From: Gongronella butleri
Taxonomy: Eukaryota; Mucoromycota; Mucoromycetes; Mucorales; Cunninghamellaceae
Assembly (NCBI GenBank): GCA_025201375.1
Contig: JAIWZP010000010.1
Span: forward strand, 124,001 to 188,000
Reading direction: 5' to 3'
Length of the DNA: 64,000 nucleotides
This document shows, piece by piece, positions 52,145 through 64,000 of this stretch; the stretch's first letter is position 1, and each line of letters starts with the position of its first letter. A model generated the notes under the pieces. That model was not told the DNA's origin, made no database searches, and saw only the letters and a program-made list of their open reading frames with translations. A program made the position numbers and the translations under genes.

Positions 52145-53918
52145 GCAAACGACCCCGTTCTCATTCATCATTTCTGTTTTTTTAGCTGTTACATTGCGTC
52201 TGTTCTCCAATCTGTGTTTGATATTCCTGCATTCCAGGAGCGCTACGGGGTGTCCTTGGCGCAACACGCAGCAGAGTGCACGGTGGAGGACCCAGCAACG
52301 TGCTGGCACTGCCAGATGCACAAGATGGCCGACGGATTGCTGTCGGGGCGCTACTCGCAGCCGTCCAAATCGGACAATGACGACGGTGTGCCGACACAGG
52401 ACGGTATTGCGCCATCCATGCTCAAGACATTGATTGGGCGCGGCCACGAGGAATTCTCGACGATGCGGCAGCAAGACGCGTTTGAATTCTTCCAATTTTT
52501 GTGCAAGTTTTTGACGCAAAAGGAGCACGCGCACGACAAGCACCATGATCCCACCAAGCTGTTTGATTTCACACTCGAGTCGCGACTCCAATGCCAACAG
52601 TGCCACAAGGTCCGTTACCAATTGGACGACGCCAGCGCCATCTCGCTCAACATCCCCGCGCGAAAGGTCGAGAGCGACACTGCCACTGCCATGCAAGATG
52701 CCGCATACGAACCCGTCGATTTTTACGAGTGCATGGACTTGTTTGTCGCCGACGAAACCGTCGACGGGTACAATTGCCCCCAATGCAACACAAAGACCAT
52801 GGCCGACAAGTAAAAAATAGAGAGGGCAGGAGCTGGGCCACCAAAAGATGCAAAAGCAACTCACTTTTTTTTTTTTTTACGAAAAGGTCCATCAAATTCA
52901 AGACGGTGCCTGATGTGCTGGTGATCCAGGCACGCCGCTTTGCTTTTATTGACTGGGTGCCCCAAAAGTTGAGTAAGTTCAAGCACAATGGCCCATTGGC
53001 CTGGTTCATTGACACTCCGCTCGCGCTTTCCTCCCCTTTTTTTCATCGCTAGACATCAAGATCAACTTTCCCGAGGGCCAAATCAATTTGGACAAATACC
53101 TTGGCCACGGTCTGCAGCCCGGCGAGGAAGAGCTTCCCGAGGACAAGGCACCAGGTACACAAGCAAAAAAAAAAAAAAAAAACACGAAATCGGATGAAAT
53201 TTGGCCACTGATCACGTCCTATGCACAGAGCCGACCGTGGACAGCGGCGCACTGGAACAACTGATGGCCATGGGCTTTGGCGAGAACCGATGCAAGCGCG
53301 CACTCTTGAACACGGGCAACAATGGTGCCGAGGTGGCGATGAATTGGCTGTTTGAGCATATGGAGGACCCAGGTACAATGGATTCATGCGCGTTCAAAAG
53401 CGCGTTTTTTTGCTCATTTTTACTTTTTTTTTTATTTTAGACATTGACGCGCCATTGACAGCGGCGGCGCCCGAGTCAACGAGCAATGCGGACCCTGCGC
53501 AAGTGTCGATGCTCATGGAAATGGGCTTCTCAGCGGCGCAGGCAAACAAGGCTCTGCGCGAGACGGTAAATGATAATAAAATGAAAAGCCAATGGACCCG
53601 CTCACGCCATTTTTTGTTTGAAATCAGGACAACAATGCCGAGCGTGCTCTCGATTGGCTCTTCAGCCACCCAGATGACCAGGGCAACGACGGGGCGGCGC
53701 AGCAGGAGGCGCAAGGCCCTGCGGGCCATGCATCGCTTCCCTTTGATTTTGGCCTGCAGGCGTTTGTGTCGCACAAGGGCACGTCGGTGCACTGTGGCCA
53801 TTATGTGGCGCACGTCCTAAAGGACGGCGACTGGATTCTCTACAATGACAACAAGGTCGCCGTCAGCGTCAATGCCCCCATTGGCGAGGGCTATCTTTAC
53901 TTTTTGCACAAGAAATAA
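50793..53918 (+). CDS. UBP14: Ubiquitin C-terminal hydrolase, Ubp14/USP5 (isopeptidase T)
   Basis: Deubiquitinase that disassembles free polyubiquitin chains and so keeps the proteasome clear. Twelve exons: 50793-50894, 50961-51104, 51170-51310, 51388-51718, 51794-51912, 51986-52095, 52186-52809, 52887-52972, 53053-53154, 53229-53372, 53441-53565, 53628-53918; 772 residues (yeast Ubp14 781). Order of parts: cryptic zinc-finger (about 1-120, CTQCFDSQ, CLTCFNGGC); ZnF-UBP (about 180-235, CSMCDLKENLWLCLTCGHLA, CGRRHYDGSG, HAVACKL) that grips the free ubiquitin C-terminus; USP Cys box GPGYTGIKNLGNSCYIASVL with C317; two UBA domains split by introns (LEQLMAMGFGENRCKRAL, VSMLMEMGFSAAQANKAL); His box SVHCGHYVAHV (H734) and WILYNDNKV. 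All catalytic parts are intact. Confidence 0.96.
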
Positions 53919-54227
53919 AAAAAAAGTGAGAGAATGCCACCTTCTATTTTTCTTTTTTTTAGCCACCCCCATTTTCGTCGATCCTTTCGTCCCAAAAACG
54001 GAAAGCCAAATGGGCTTTGATCAAGTTTGGAACAAAAAAAAAAAAGTTGCCCCTGGGCGCCCTTTTTCTATCTTTTTCTTTTCTTTTTTCGCTCTTCCTC
54101 TTCCCTTTTTCTTCTTCTTTTTCGTATCATAGACGGCCGTCTCTCTTTTGCTCGTTGGTGTTCCCTCCCCTTTCTTTTTGCGGCCCCTCTTACCCCTTTT
54201 TTCTTTTATATCTATTTTTCGCTTTAA
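53919..54227. other. Short intergenic region, promoter side of CCH1
   Basis: Tandem arrangement UBP14 to CCH1, 309 bp. It is T- and C-rich on the plus strand with repeated TTTTTC runs up to the CCH1 ATG. No gene or distinct site is seen. Confidence 0.55.
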
Positions 54228-55261
54228 ATGCCATTTGGCACTGCGCGTCGTCCGTCGGCGCCCGAGAGCGGCGCCTTGGCCGAGGGCGAGGCGTCGTTCA
54301 TGAACTTTTCTGTTCGTGCCAACACGGTTTCTCGGCGCGGGCGGCTACGGTATACCCTACGGCGGCAGCCTCAGGCGCCGCAAGAACAAGACACGCCTTC
54401 TGTGCCTTTGCATCACGATCCAAACTCTATTGTCACTATGACGGAGCTGCAGCAGGCCTTTGAGAATATGTCGCAAGAGCGGCTGAGCGACGCGACACGC
54501 CAAGCCGGCGAAAACAGCAAGAATGCAGCGCCATCGTCGGCGCCACCTTTTGGATCGCCACCACCGCTGCCGCCACCACATCGCCCGGCACTCGCGGTCA
54601 TCCACGATAAGGATGAGCGGCGCAGATCATTGTCCATGCCCATCATGCTCGCAGACGACGCGGATTTGGCAAATGACGCCTTTGAAGAGGACGACAATGA
54701 CCACGCATCGGACCCGTTCTTGCTTGCGAACCATTCGGACACGGCAGGGCTTGTAGATAATGCAGCGCCCATGGGGGGAAGGTCAAGCATTGACGAAAGA
54801 AAAAAGATTCAGCCTTGGCAACCAAAGAGAAACGCGTCGACAAATGCCGTGCCTCTAAGGCCCATTTACCAGCCAGCGCCCATCCACGATCTTGCGCCAA
54901 ACCCGTCCGTATCCACCCTTCGCATGGCTCGCACACTCGCAAAATCCATCAAACATACCATCCAGACCGTCGCACGCCGCGTCATCAATGTACAAAGCGC
55001 AAATGTAGCATCTTTCATCTTCCACCACCACCATCCCAAAGTAGACTCTGCATCATCCCACCCAGCATCCAACCATTCCAATCCCTCTCTGCATCCCAAT
55101 TCAACAAAACGCACCAGAAACACGCCCATCCGACTCGTCGGCAATACCTGTGCTTATTTTACCCCTGAAAATCCATTGCGCACCGCGCTCGCTAGACTCT
55201 TTGTCTGGAGGTAAAAAAAAAAAAAAAAAAAAAAAAAAAGGCGAGAATTGGGCTCATCAAA

Positions 55262-55296
<35 letters not shown>

Positions 55297-56351
55297 GGTG
55301 GATGGAGACAATTGCCATGCTTGTGCTCGTTCTCCATGGGCTCGTGCTACTTGTCGTCGGCCAGGCATCCACGCCCACAACGCAGCCACCCACCTCCTTT
55401 GGCCAGTCGTGGGACCAATACACCATTCTCGCCGTCTTTGTGTTTCACACGTAAAGCAAAGATCATCCAACAAATGGTTCAATTGACTTGTTTTTTTGCT
55501 TGTAGCTGGTTCCTGCTCGCGCGGATCGTGGTGTTTGGCTTTGTGTGGCGGCGCAAGCCGCGATTGTACGACGCTGAGCGCGACGGCCCCTTGCCATTTC
55601 TGCGACACAGCTGGAATCGCGTCGATCTGATTGCCGTCGTGTCGTATTGGGTCCACTTTGGCCTGCAGGTTGCGCAGCAGGAGATTGTCGGCGACCACCA
55701 GCGCATTCTCGTCTTCAAAATGCTGTCGGCACTCATCTTGCTGCGCCTTCTCAACATCACAAAGGGCAACACCGTCATTCTTCACAGTCTCAAAAAGGCG
55801 GGACCCCTCGTCGCCAAGGTTGCGTTCTTTGTCCTTTTTTTCGTCATCATCTTTGCGTAAGAAACACCAAAACCGAAAAATGGCGATCTCACGGGGTTTT
55901 TTTATATTTTTTGTCATTTTCGCTAGATCCATCGGTGTCCAGTCGTTCAAAGGCTCGTTTTTGCGACATTGCACGTGGCAGGGTAAGTACAAATGATTCT
56001 GGTCCACGAGAAAAGCTAGACTCACATTCTCTTCTTTTTTGACGCGCAGATCCGACAAATTCGACCAACATTGAGGAATTGGACCAGTATTGCGGCGCCT
56101 ACTTGGACGGCGACGGTACCAGAGTGCCTTTTCTCAAATCCGATGGCTCGCCGTCAGAGTGGTCCAAGGGATTCACCTGTGGCACCGGACTCCAATGCAA
56201 GGTAAAATGAAATAAAAAGAAGACGGATGAAAAGAGTGCTTCATGCTCATTTTTTGGTCTAGGAAACGACGAATCCATACGCCGGCACGCTCAGCATGGA
56301 CAACATCTTTGGCTCCATGCTGGTGGTACTAGTGATCACGGGCAGTAAGCT

Positions 56352-56384
<33 letters not shown>

Positions 56385-59300
56385 GAAAAAATAGAGACAA
56401 TCATTGACTTGACAAGGCGCAGCAAGACGAAAAACCTTCCACTCATTGCCTTTTTTTACGCGCAGATCAAACATGGACGGATCTAATGTACAGCATGATG
56501 GATGCAGAGTATTTTGTTGCATGCTTGTATTTTATCATCATTGTCATTGTCATGAACTTTTGGCTTCTCAATTTGTTTGTCGCCGTGATCAATGAGATGT
56601 TTGCAAAGGTGCGCGAGGATTCGCAACACTCAGCTTTTACAACATCCAAGTAAGGACACAAAAAAAAGCATGAAATGTGAAAATGGATGATTTTGATTGC
56701 TAAATGACCTCATAGAGCTGCAGCTTCGTTGGCTGATACTGAGGGCGACTGGTCGTTTGGACGCCAGGATGAGAAAAGGGCGGCAGCCGTGCCAGATCGG
56801 CCACAGCCTGCACTCACGCGCCTGATTCTGCGCGCACGCCCACTTTGGGTGCTGCTTGTTATTGTCGATCTCGTCTTTCTTGCCATCAAGAACAATGGCA
56901 TGACCGTCCAGCAACTCGCATTCTACGGTAAGACCACGTGTCACAAGCGCCACAACGCCGAACGGACGCTTACTCCTAGCCTTTTTCCTATTTTTTTTTT
57001 CGCCGCGCGCAGATTATATGGAATTCGTATTTTCGATGGCCTTTTTCGCAGAGATTGTGCTGAGATGGATGGCGAGCTGGTCAGATCTCGGCCAATTCTT
57101 CAGGGACAAGACAAATCGCGCAGACATGGTGATTGCATTCATGACATGCCTGATCTGGATCCCGCCCATCCGCAATAACCCCATGGCCTTTGCGTGGCTC
57201 AGCGGCTTCCAAGTCCTGCGTATCTACCGCGTCATTCTCGCCATCCCGCGTCTGCGCAACCTCTTTGTAAGCCCGCGGCGCCACTGGGCAAAACATCAAA
57301 ATCTCACTTTTTTTTTTTTTTCTAGTCACGCGTCCTCGGCACTGTGTGGGGTCTGATCAATTTGATCTTTTTCATCATCATGTGCACATTGATTGGCGCC
57401 ATCATTGTAAGTGGTCGTGAAGCAAACAACAAACAAAAAAAAGAGAAAAAATTAAGAAAATCGGCTTACGCCTCTTTCCAATAGGCATTCCAATTGCTTC
57501 AAGGCAGCCTTCAAGACGCTGAAGACGCGATGCAATTCTTCTCCATCTACAATTCCTTTATCGCGCTAAATCAGGTGGGTGTAAACAAATGAAAAACAAG
57601 AAAATGGACACTGACTCGCGTTTTTTTTTTTTTCTAAAAAAGTTGTTTTCCGGCGAAAACTGGACGACGGTGCTGTACGATGCGATGCAACACGGCGCAC
57701 CGAGCGGCAATGCCGCCATCAATGCGCTGTTTCTAAGCCTCTGGTTTGCATGCTCCAATTGTAAGTGTTGTTTTATTGAAAATGGCGTTTGCGGTGGCGC
57801 AGTGGCGCGTCTTGTCACTCTTTGCTTGTTTTGCGCCACATGGACGCGGTTTGACGCGGTTTGACGCGGTTTGACGCGGTTTTTTCTACAAGCGTTGACG
57901 CGATTTTGCTCATTTTTATTTGATAGTCGTCATGGTGAACATGATCATTGCAATTTTGATGGAGAATTTCGACACTGCCGAGGAGGAAAAGAGGCAGCGG
58001 CAGGTGGCGCAGTATGCGCAGACCAACAATCACTCTGTGCACGACAACACGGACGCGATTGTGAGCCGGTGGAACATTTACAGATACCTGACGCCGCAGC
58101 CGACGCAGGCAACGACGACTCAGATGCCGTCGAACCTCGTCTTGCCTCTGCCCAAGAGCGACATCAAGCAATTCCTCAAGGAATGGCAACCGGATGAGGA
58201 CATGCGCGCCAAATACCAGAAACAGCAGCAACAGCATCGCAAGCACATGAAAAAGCGAAGCGACTGGCGCAGGCGTCTCGGGCCCTTGTATACGATCGGC
58301 CAGTTTATGCAGGAGCACCTTGCTCGCCTCAATCACGCGTCAGTACTCGCCAATGGCGGCCAACATGGCGGCCGCATCGATTTTTCGACCGCCTACGACC
58401 GTGGCCGCGGATTCGACGGCCATCCTTCGTCTCTGTCGACGACAACGACAACTACATCTATGATGGACCCAGGCATGCCGCCCTTTGATACCAACCAGAC
58501 GACGTTTGAGCAATTAAACACGTTTTACGACATTAGCAAGAGCACGCGCAATACCGACGATCGCAGCACGTCGCTCCGATACATTCTGGCGCCGAGTTTA
58601 CGCGTGAACATTGCGGCATCCGTCGAGGAAGCGACATTGCACGATATTGAAGAAAGGCGAGCCATGCATCGCGATTTCTTGCGCGCACACCCGGCATATG
58701 ATCGTTCGCTCTTTTTGTTCCATCCCCACCATTGGCTACGATACGCGTGCCAGCGCCTCGTGCCTGCGAGTCATGGTGAACGCACCTTTGGCACACAACC
58801 TTCGTTCTGGGCGAAAACATTGTTTTTGTCGCTCATCACCCTTTGTGTGTTGACCAATGTGATCCTCACCATTTACAACAACCCCGTCATGGTTCTCGAG
58901 CACACGCGGCAGAACGATACGGCACCGCTGCGGCGCGTCGCGTACGCCGATTGGGTGTTTACCTTTGTGTTTTCCGTGGAATTCGTCATTAAGATCATCG
59001 CCGATGGCTTTTTGCTCACACCCAACGCGTATATGTTGAATGGATGGAACGTGCTTGATGTGTTTGTGCTGCTGACCCTGTATCTGTCGAATTTCGGCCA
59101 CTTTGCCGCGTCGACCGGCCTGGAACGCGTGTTTCGCGCCTTCAAGGCGTTACGTGCATTGCGCCTCATCAATCTCCTGGCGTCGGCCAAGCACATTTTC
59201 ACGGTAGTGCTCATCCAGGGCCTGCCGCTCATTCTAGACGCCGCGACGCTCGGCCTGTTTTTGATTGTACCCTTTGCTTTGTACGGCAAACAAGTGTTCA

Positions 59301-61346
59301 TGGGCTTGTTTTTCACTTGCAATGACTCGGCCGCAGCCAACAAGATGGCATGCACCTTTGAAACCATGCTGGCAACCACGACGCCCATGCCATCTTCGAC
59401 GCAAATCCTCGCGCCACGCGTGTGGACCAATCCGTACGTGTACAGCTTTGACTCGTTTTGGTCGTCGCTGCTCATTTTGTTTGAAATTGCGAGCGGTGAA
59501 GGCTGGACCGAAGTGCTCGAGACCAGCATGTCGCTCGTCGGCAAGGACCAGACCCAGCAACCATTTGCTAGCCAGTGGGCAGGCATCTTCTTCATGGTGT
59601 ACAATCTGGCAGGCTCCATTTTCGTCATTTCGCTCTTTTTGGGCATCATCCTCGAGAATTTCGCGCGCCGCAACGGCACCGCGTACCTGACGCTCGACCA
59701 GCGCCGATGGCTCGACCTGCGCAAGCTGCTCGGCAGCATCACGCCCGCAAAAAGACCCGTGCGCATCCCAACACGCGGCATTCGCAAAATATGCTTTGAT
59801 CTTGTCGAAGACAAGCGCGGCAAATTCTACAAAGTGCTCACGTGCGTCATCCTCTTCAACATTGTCCTGCTCTGCACTGATACCTACGGCTCCGACGACA
59901 TGGAATGGCTCAGGGATCTAAAAGGTAAAAATAAATGGAAAAAAGGGGGAAATCGACTCTCATTTTTCGACTTTTAGCCTTTTTTTACCTTGCGCTCGTG
60001 CTGTTTTACTGGGTCGAGATTGCCATCAAGTGGCTCGGGCTCGGTTACCACTCATTTCGCCAGAACCTCTGGAATCTATTCGATTTTGTCGCGACGCTCG
60101 GTGCCACCGTTTCCATCATCTTCACGCTAGCCATGGATCAGCACCACGTCAATGTAGAGAGTCAGAAATTGTTCCTTACGGCTCTCTGCTTCAAGCTTGT
60201 CCAGCGAAACGATGCGCTTCATCAATTGTTCACGACCATGGCGTAAGAAAACATGGGCGAAAATAGCCTTCAATGGGTTGGGATTTAACTTTTTTCTTCT
60301 TTTCACCTAGCGCATCATCGTATCAGATCATCAATGTGTACGCCGTGTGGCTGGTGGTGATGCTCACATATGCCATCATGTTCATGGAGATCTTTGGCTT
60401 GACAAAATACGGCACGGTCGCAACGACAGAGCATGTGAACTTTCGATCCTTTGCCAACACGCTTGTCTCGCTGATTCGGTACTCGAGCGGCGAGGGCTGG
60501 AACCAGGCAATGCACGATTTCACCGTCGAGGCGCCGCGCTGCGTCGCTGCCGAGAATTACCTGGACTCGGATTGCGGATCCACCGCCTGGGCCTATTTTT
60601 TGTTCCTCTCGTTCAACGTCATCTCCATGTACATCTTCACTGCCATCTTTGTCGCCGTCGTCGCGGACAATTTCTCCTATGTGTACCAGGTCGCGTCCAA
60701 TTTCACCCTTGTCAATCGCGACGAAATCAGAAAATATCCTTTTTATTTATTTATCACGACGCGCTCTGACGCGTTTGCGCGTCGTGAAAAAAAAAAATTG
60801 TTTGCAAACAGGCGCTTTGCATGCGCCGCGTGAAAAAGACACGTTTTTACGCGTTTTCGCGCATCGCGCTCTTCAAACAAAGAAAAAAAAAACACATTTT
60901 ATCCTTAACCTTTTCTCCTTTTTTTTACGTTCAAGAAATGTTGGGCTGACTTTGATTGCGAGCGCACAGGATATATCCGTGGCAAGGACTACATGTCATT
61001 TTGGCGCGTAAGCAAAGATAAAAAAAGAAAAAGTGCAACGCGACAACATGTGCCATTTGCTCACTTTATGGCTTTCGCGACAGAAATTGGATGGCATGTT
61101 CTCAATCAAAGTGTACGACGACGCATTCTCGTACAAGAACCTCGTGACGACGTGTTCCGCGCCACCACGCGTAGATCAGGATCCCAACGACCTGTACAAA
61201 GTGCGCGTTGACTTGCATCATCTCCGTCGCCGTCTCGCCGATCTCGACCCGCAAGCTATCCACAAACGCAAGCAGGATCTCAACAAGATCTACTGGGTAA
61301 TGCGCCTAAAAAAAAAAAAAAGGAGAAAAGGGAGCGCGGCAACCAC

Positions 61347-61384
<38 letters not shown>

Positions 61385-62227
61385 GAGACGGCCATGACCG
61401 AGACCGCGCGCGGCATTGCGTTCAATGACATGCTGCTGATGCTCGCGCAGCAAAAGCTCATTGTGCCTGAGAATGCCCTGTTGTAAGCCAGTTGTTCCTC
61501 CCCCCCCCTTTTTTTTTTTTTTACTCCTTGTGTGATGACCGGGACAATGGGTGGCACAGCGGCCATGTGAAACCATATGCCTGGTTCCTGACACCTTTTT
61601 CTTTCGTGCTGCAGGCTGGAAGAATTGCTGTTCAATCAAAAGAAAATGGACGCGATCAACACATTGATCAGCATCGACCGCGTCAAGGGCATGATGGAGA
61701 CCATTGCCTTGCGCAAAAAATTCCTGCAGCACCTGCGCACCAAACACCCGCGCAACACTACCCCGCCCGCTGGTAAAAAGAAAAAAAATGCCATCTTGTG
61801 CGCGTTTCATTCATTTTTTTCAATCATAGTGCACGTTCATGTCGCCGACTCCGGTGCCATGTCACCATCCATGCTGTCGCCACTCGGCCACGAGTCGCCA
61901 CTCATGTCTCCGGGCTTGTAAATACGCACAAAAGGAGAAACAGAAAAAAGTGCTGGCTTGCTTTACTGACGACTTTTTTTCGTTTATTTGCGTAGACCCG
62001 GCTACATGTCAGATGATTCGGACGTCGATCACACCAATAGCACATTCAGCCTCGTCGCAGGAAGCGAAGCGATTGCTGAATCGGCCGAAACCAGCGTGTG
62101 GAAAGGTAAAAATCAAAGAAAAGGAGAAAAAAAAAAAAGAAATAGAAAAAGCTATTGCCATGGCATGCTCACGCCTCTTTTTTTTCCACGGCCCAAAGAT
62201 CTCCTGGCTCGCGAATTGCATCAGTAG
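54228..62227 (+). CDS. CCH1: High-affinity voltage-gated-type calcium channel alpha subunit, Cch1
   Basis: Plasma-membrane Ca2+ channel of the four-domain family, partner of Mid1. I count 22 exons: 54228-55210, 55298-55450, 55506-55856, 55927-55982, 56050-56201, 56263-56344, 56466-56649, 56716-56927, 57013-57266, 57326-57406, 57485-57574, 57643-57760, 57927-59924, 59978-60242, 60311-60733, 60929-61007, 61084-61296, 61385-61482, 61615-61772, 61830-61917, 61996-62105, 62199-62227; 2058 residues (yeast 2039). Pore glutamates are seen in domain II (FSGENWT, E871), III (ASGEGWTE, E1430) and IV (SSGEGWNQ, E1721); domain I reads ITGNQTWTD with no Glu. Domain III has a clear S4 (RVFRAFKALRALRLINL); domain I S4 is poor in Arg. 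An EF-hand-like segment follows IVS6 (KFKKCWADFDCERTGYI). The 15th intron is an AT-AC U12-type intron; all others are GT-AG. Confidence 0.96.
57841..57880 (+). repeat. Four tandem 10-bp units (TTGACGCGGT) inside a CCH1 intron
   Basis: Near-perfect head-to-tail repeats in intron 12 of CCH1, upstream of a T run, a further TTGACGCG and the likely branch site GCTCATTTT. Oriented with the transcript. Confidence 0.9.
60734..60928 (+). other. U12-type AT-AC intron of CCH1
   Basis: 195 bases. The 5' splice site reads ATATCCTTTTT, matching the U12 donor consensus ATATCCTT exactly. The branch site TCCTTAAC lies at 60902-60909, an exact consensus match, and the intron ends in AC at 60927-60928, about 20 bases beyond the branch A. 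Splicing here gives NRDEIRKFKKCWADFDCE, the expected channel sequence. No GT donor in this stretch gives that join, and the frame otherwise runs on into a 5' splice-site translation and stops. Confidence 0.92.
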
Positions 62228-62723
62228 AAAATAAAAAAAGGCGGGAAAACACTGATCGTTTTGTGGGTCAGGCGCTGTTTTGCCCATTTCATGACAAATT
62301 AGGGCCAATGAGCGGCAATTGAGCGGGGCGCCTGAGAAAAAAAAACACAAAAAAAGCCCAAGCCAAATTCCAATGGGCGCATTTCTGTTCCTTCGCCTCT
62401 CTTTTCCCTTTTGTTCCTTTTCTTTTTGGCGTCACCACCTTTTTTTTTTTTTCTTTTTTTTTTTTTGCACGTGTGCCGTCGACTTTTGTCCTCCCTTTCT
62501 CACCCGCCTCGACAACCCGCCACTCTACACACGCACCACACACACACACGCACCCACGCACACGGACACACGCGAAAACATATACACTCTCCCTTGCCGC
62601 TGCCTTTTTTTTTTGTCCCTTCTTTTTTTTTTTTTTTTTGTCGTGGCACGCCAGGCCCCTCACCCCCAGCCGTCTCTCTCTATTACACTATATTTTCTGT
62701 CTCTTTTACGTTAGTCTCATCGG
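62228..62723. other. Intergenic region, promoter side of the carrier gene
   Basis: 496 bp. It has CCAAT boxes (GGGCCAATGAGCGG near 62303 and TTCCAATGGGCG near 62369), C/T-rich sequence with long T runs, and a CA-rich simple stretch (ACACACACACGCACCCACGC, about 62538-62570). No gene is seen. Confidence 0.55.
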
Positions 62724-64000
62724 ATGGATTACGCCTCTTCTCGGCTAAAAAGTTTCATGTAAGGCGAAAACGACACGCATGGCGTGCCTTTTGGTCAACG
62801 TCTTATTGACCTCACTCTTTTAATGCTTATTTTTCCTATAGTCGAACACATGAAAATCTCAAACATGCAATTGCTGGTGCAGGCGCTGGAGTTGCGTCAT
62901 CCATAGTCGTTGTGCCGCTTGATGTGGTCAAGACGCGCTTACAAAATCAGGGCAAGCCACCACCAGGCGCCCTGCAGTACCATGGCACATCGGGTAAAAC
63001 AAGTGAACAGGCTCACGGGGGAGCGTCTCAAAACAATTGAGCTCATCCACCATCTAAACCTCGGATCCAGGTACATTGTCAAGGATTTGGAAGGAAGAAG
63101 GCATCCGCGGTCTGTATCGCGGCCTTGGCCCTACGATTTTTGGATACCTGCCTACGTGGGCCATCTATTTCACCACATACGACTATTGCAAGGCCGAATG
63201 GGCTAACTATCTAACAGGTAAACAACTCAAAAACGCCCAAAACGCCGAAATCTCATCCTTTTTCTCCTTTTTCTCCCCTCTGAAAAGGCACATCCGGCCA
63301 CGAGTGGCTGACACACATCTTGTCTGCCATGACGGCAGGCGCAGCATCGACGACACTGACGAATCCATTGTGGGTGATCAAGACGCGGTTCATGGTAGGC
63401 CGGATTTTGCGCCAATTTTTGGACAACCAGAGGCTGACAGTGCTTTTTTTCCATTGTTTTAGACGCAGAGCGACTCAACGCCGTATCGCTACAACAATAC
63501 CATTCATGCATTCCGCACAATTGCCAAGGAGGAGGGGATTCGCGGCTTTTACAAGGGGCTCGGCACATCGCTGATCGGTGTCAGCCACGTGGCCGTGCAA
63601 TTCCCACTGTACGAGAAGCTCAAGGCCTGGTTCGGTAAACATGCAGCAAACGCGGCTGACAAGCGCGTGCAAAAAAAAAAAAAAAAAAAACGAGGAAAGT
63701 GCCCGATCTGACGCGCCTTTTCGCGTCTTTTTCGCGTTTTACAGGGCAAGGCGACGTGACGTCCGGGAACATTGGCATTCTATTGGCATCTTCTCTGTCA
63801 AAGATGGCGGCAAGCACAGCGACATATCCCCACGAGGTAAGGACATGGACAAGAGAGGGGAAAAAAGGAAAAAGAGGGGTCTTAAAAGTTTTATTTTTGG
63901 CATCTTGATGGTGTGATGGATGACGCATGGAGCTTATCTTTTTTCTTGATTTTTTTTTTCCTCTAGGTGATTCGTACGCGTCTGCAGAACCAGACGGTCA
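62724..64000 (+). CDS. Mitochondrial carrier family protein, NAD+ carrier (Yia6/Ndt)-like, 3' truncated by window
   Basis: Inner-membrane solute carrier (SLC25). Visible exons: 62724-62758, 62842-62993, 63071-63217, 63288-63394, 63463-63634, 63745-63836 and 63967 onward; about 247 residues before the window ends. Three carrier signatures appear: PLDVVKTRLQ (repeat 1), NPLWVIKTRFM (repeat 2) and YPHEVIRTRLQ (repeat 3), each P-x-[DE/WV]-x-x-[KR]-x-[KR]. Other blocks are GIRGLYRGLGPTIFGYLPTW, AIYFTTYD, VAVQFPLYEKLK and LASSLSKMAASTATYPHE. Tryptophan in NPLWV and the SKM.AST.TYPHE block place it in the NAD+/pyrimidine-nucleotide/folate branch, closest to Yia6/Ndt; folate/FAD or pyrimidine carriers are the alternatives. 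The first exon is only 35 bases. Confidence 0.85.

Noticed and set aside
60733..60833. Continuation of the CCH1 frame into KYPFYLFITTRSDAF to a stop, giving a short channel
   Set aside because: The extension is a translation of the AT-AC intron; splicing restores the conserved post-IVS6 region encoded by the next seven exons.

Overview
This is nuclear DNA from an intron-rich fungus, most likely an early-diverging (non-Dikarya) lineage; I cannot name the species. The fungal signs are a Gti1/Pac2 (WOPR) transcription factor, a Cch1-type four-domain calcium channel, a Sur2-type sphingolipid hydroxylase and an Rco1-type double-PHD protein. Almost every gene is split by short introns (about 50-200 bases) that start GTA plus an A-rich run and end in a T-rich run plus AG. 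I rebuilt the gene models by hand: every internal splice keeps the reading frame, and most encoded proteins are close to the usual length of their family.

Layout, left to right. 1-7549: end of an unknown gene, FIT family fat-storage protein (+), TXNL1-like thioredoxin/PITH protein (-), SSU72 phosphatase (+), Rco1-like PHD protein (-). 7550-13200: AT-rich, repeat-bearing DNA with no gene I can support. 13201-23848: WDR89-like WD40 protein (+), secreted cysteine-rich modular protein (-), STE20/PAK-like kinase (-), a 64-residue metallothionein (-), MAPR/cytochrome b5-like protein (-), SUR2 (+). 24399-34416: POL2, the DNA polymerase epsilon catalytic subunit (-), divergent from an Hst2/SIRT2-type sirtuin (+). 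34417-39597: tandem repeats of about 484 bp and a small orphan two-zinc-finger gene (-). 39598-49383: WOPR regulator (+), C2H2 protein with an Ies4-like segment (+), CDK10 (-), Mediator MED16 (-). 50793-64000: UBP14/USP5 deubiquitinase (+), CCH1 (+), and a mitochondrial NAD+/nucleotide carrier (+) that runs off the window.

The genes are a mixture of housekeeping and regulatory functions, not a dedicated pathway cluster. Several deal with transcription and chromatin: SSU72 (Pol II CTD), Rco1 (Rpd3S), MED16 (Mediator), CDK10, WOPR, the Ies4-like zinc-finger protein and the sirtuin. Two deal with lipids (FIT, SUR2).

The most striking observation is a U12-type AT-AC intron in CCH1 (60734-60928). 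It has an exact ATATCCTT donor, an exact TCCTTAAC branch site and a terminal AC, and it restores a perfect reading frame. This implies that the organism has a functional minor spliceosome. Other points of interest are the cysteine-rich secreted protein built of modules that start at identically phased introns, the hidden metallothionein, the tandem repeat array, and a strongly stereotyped intron architecture.
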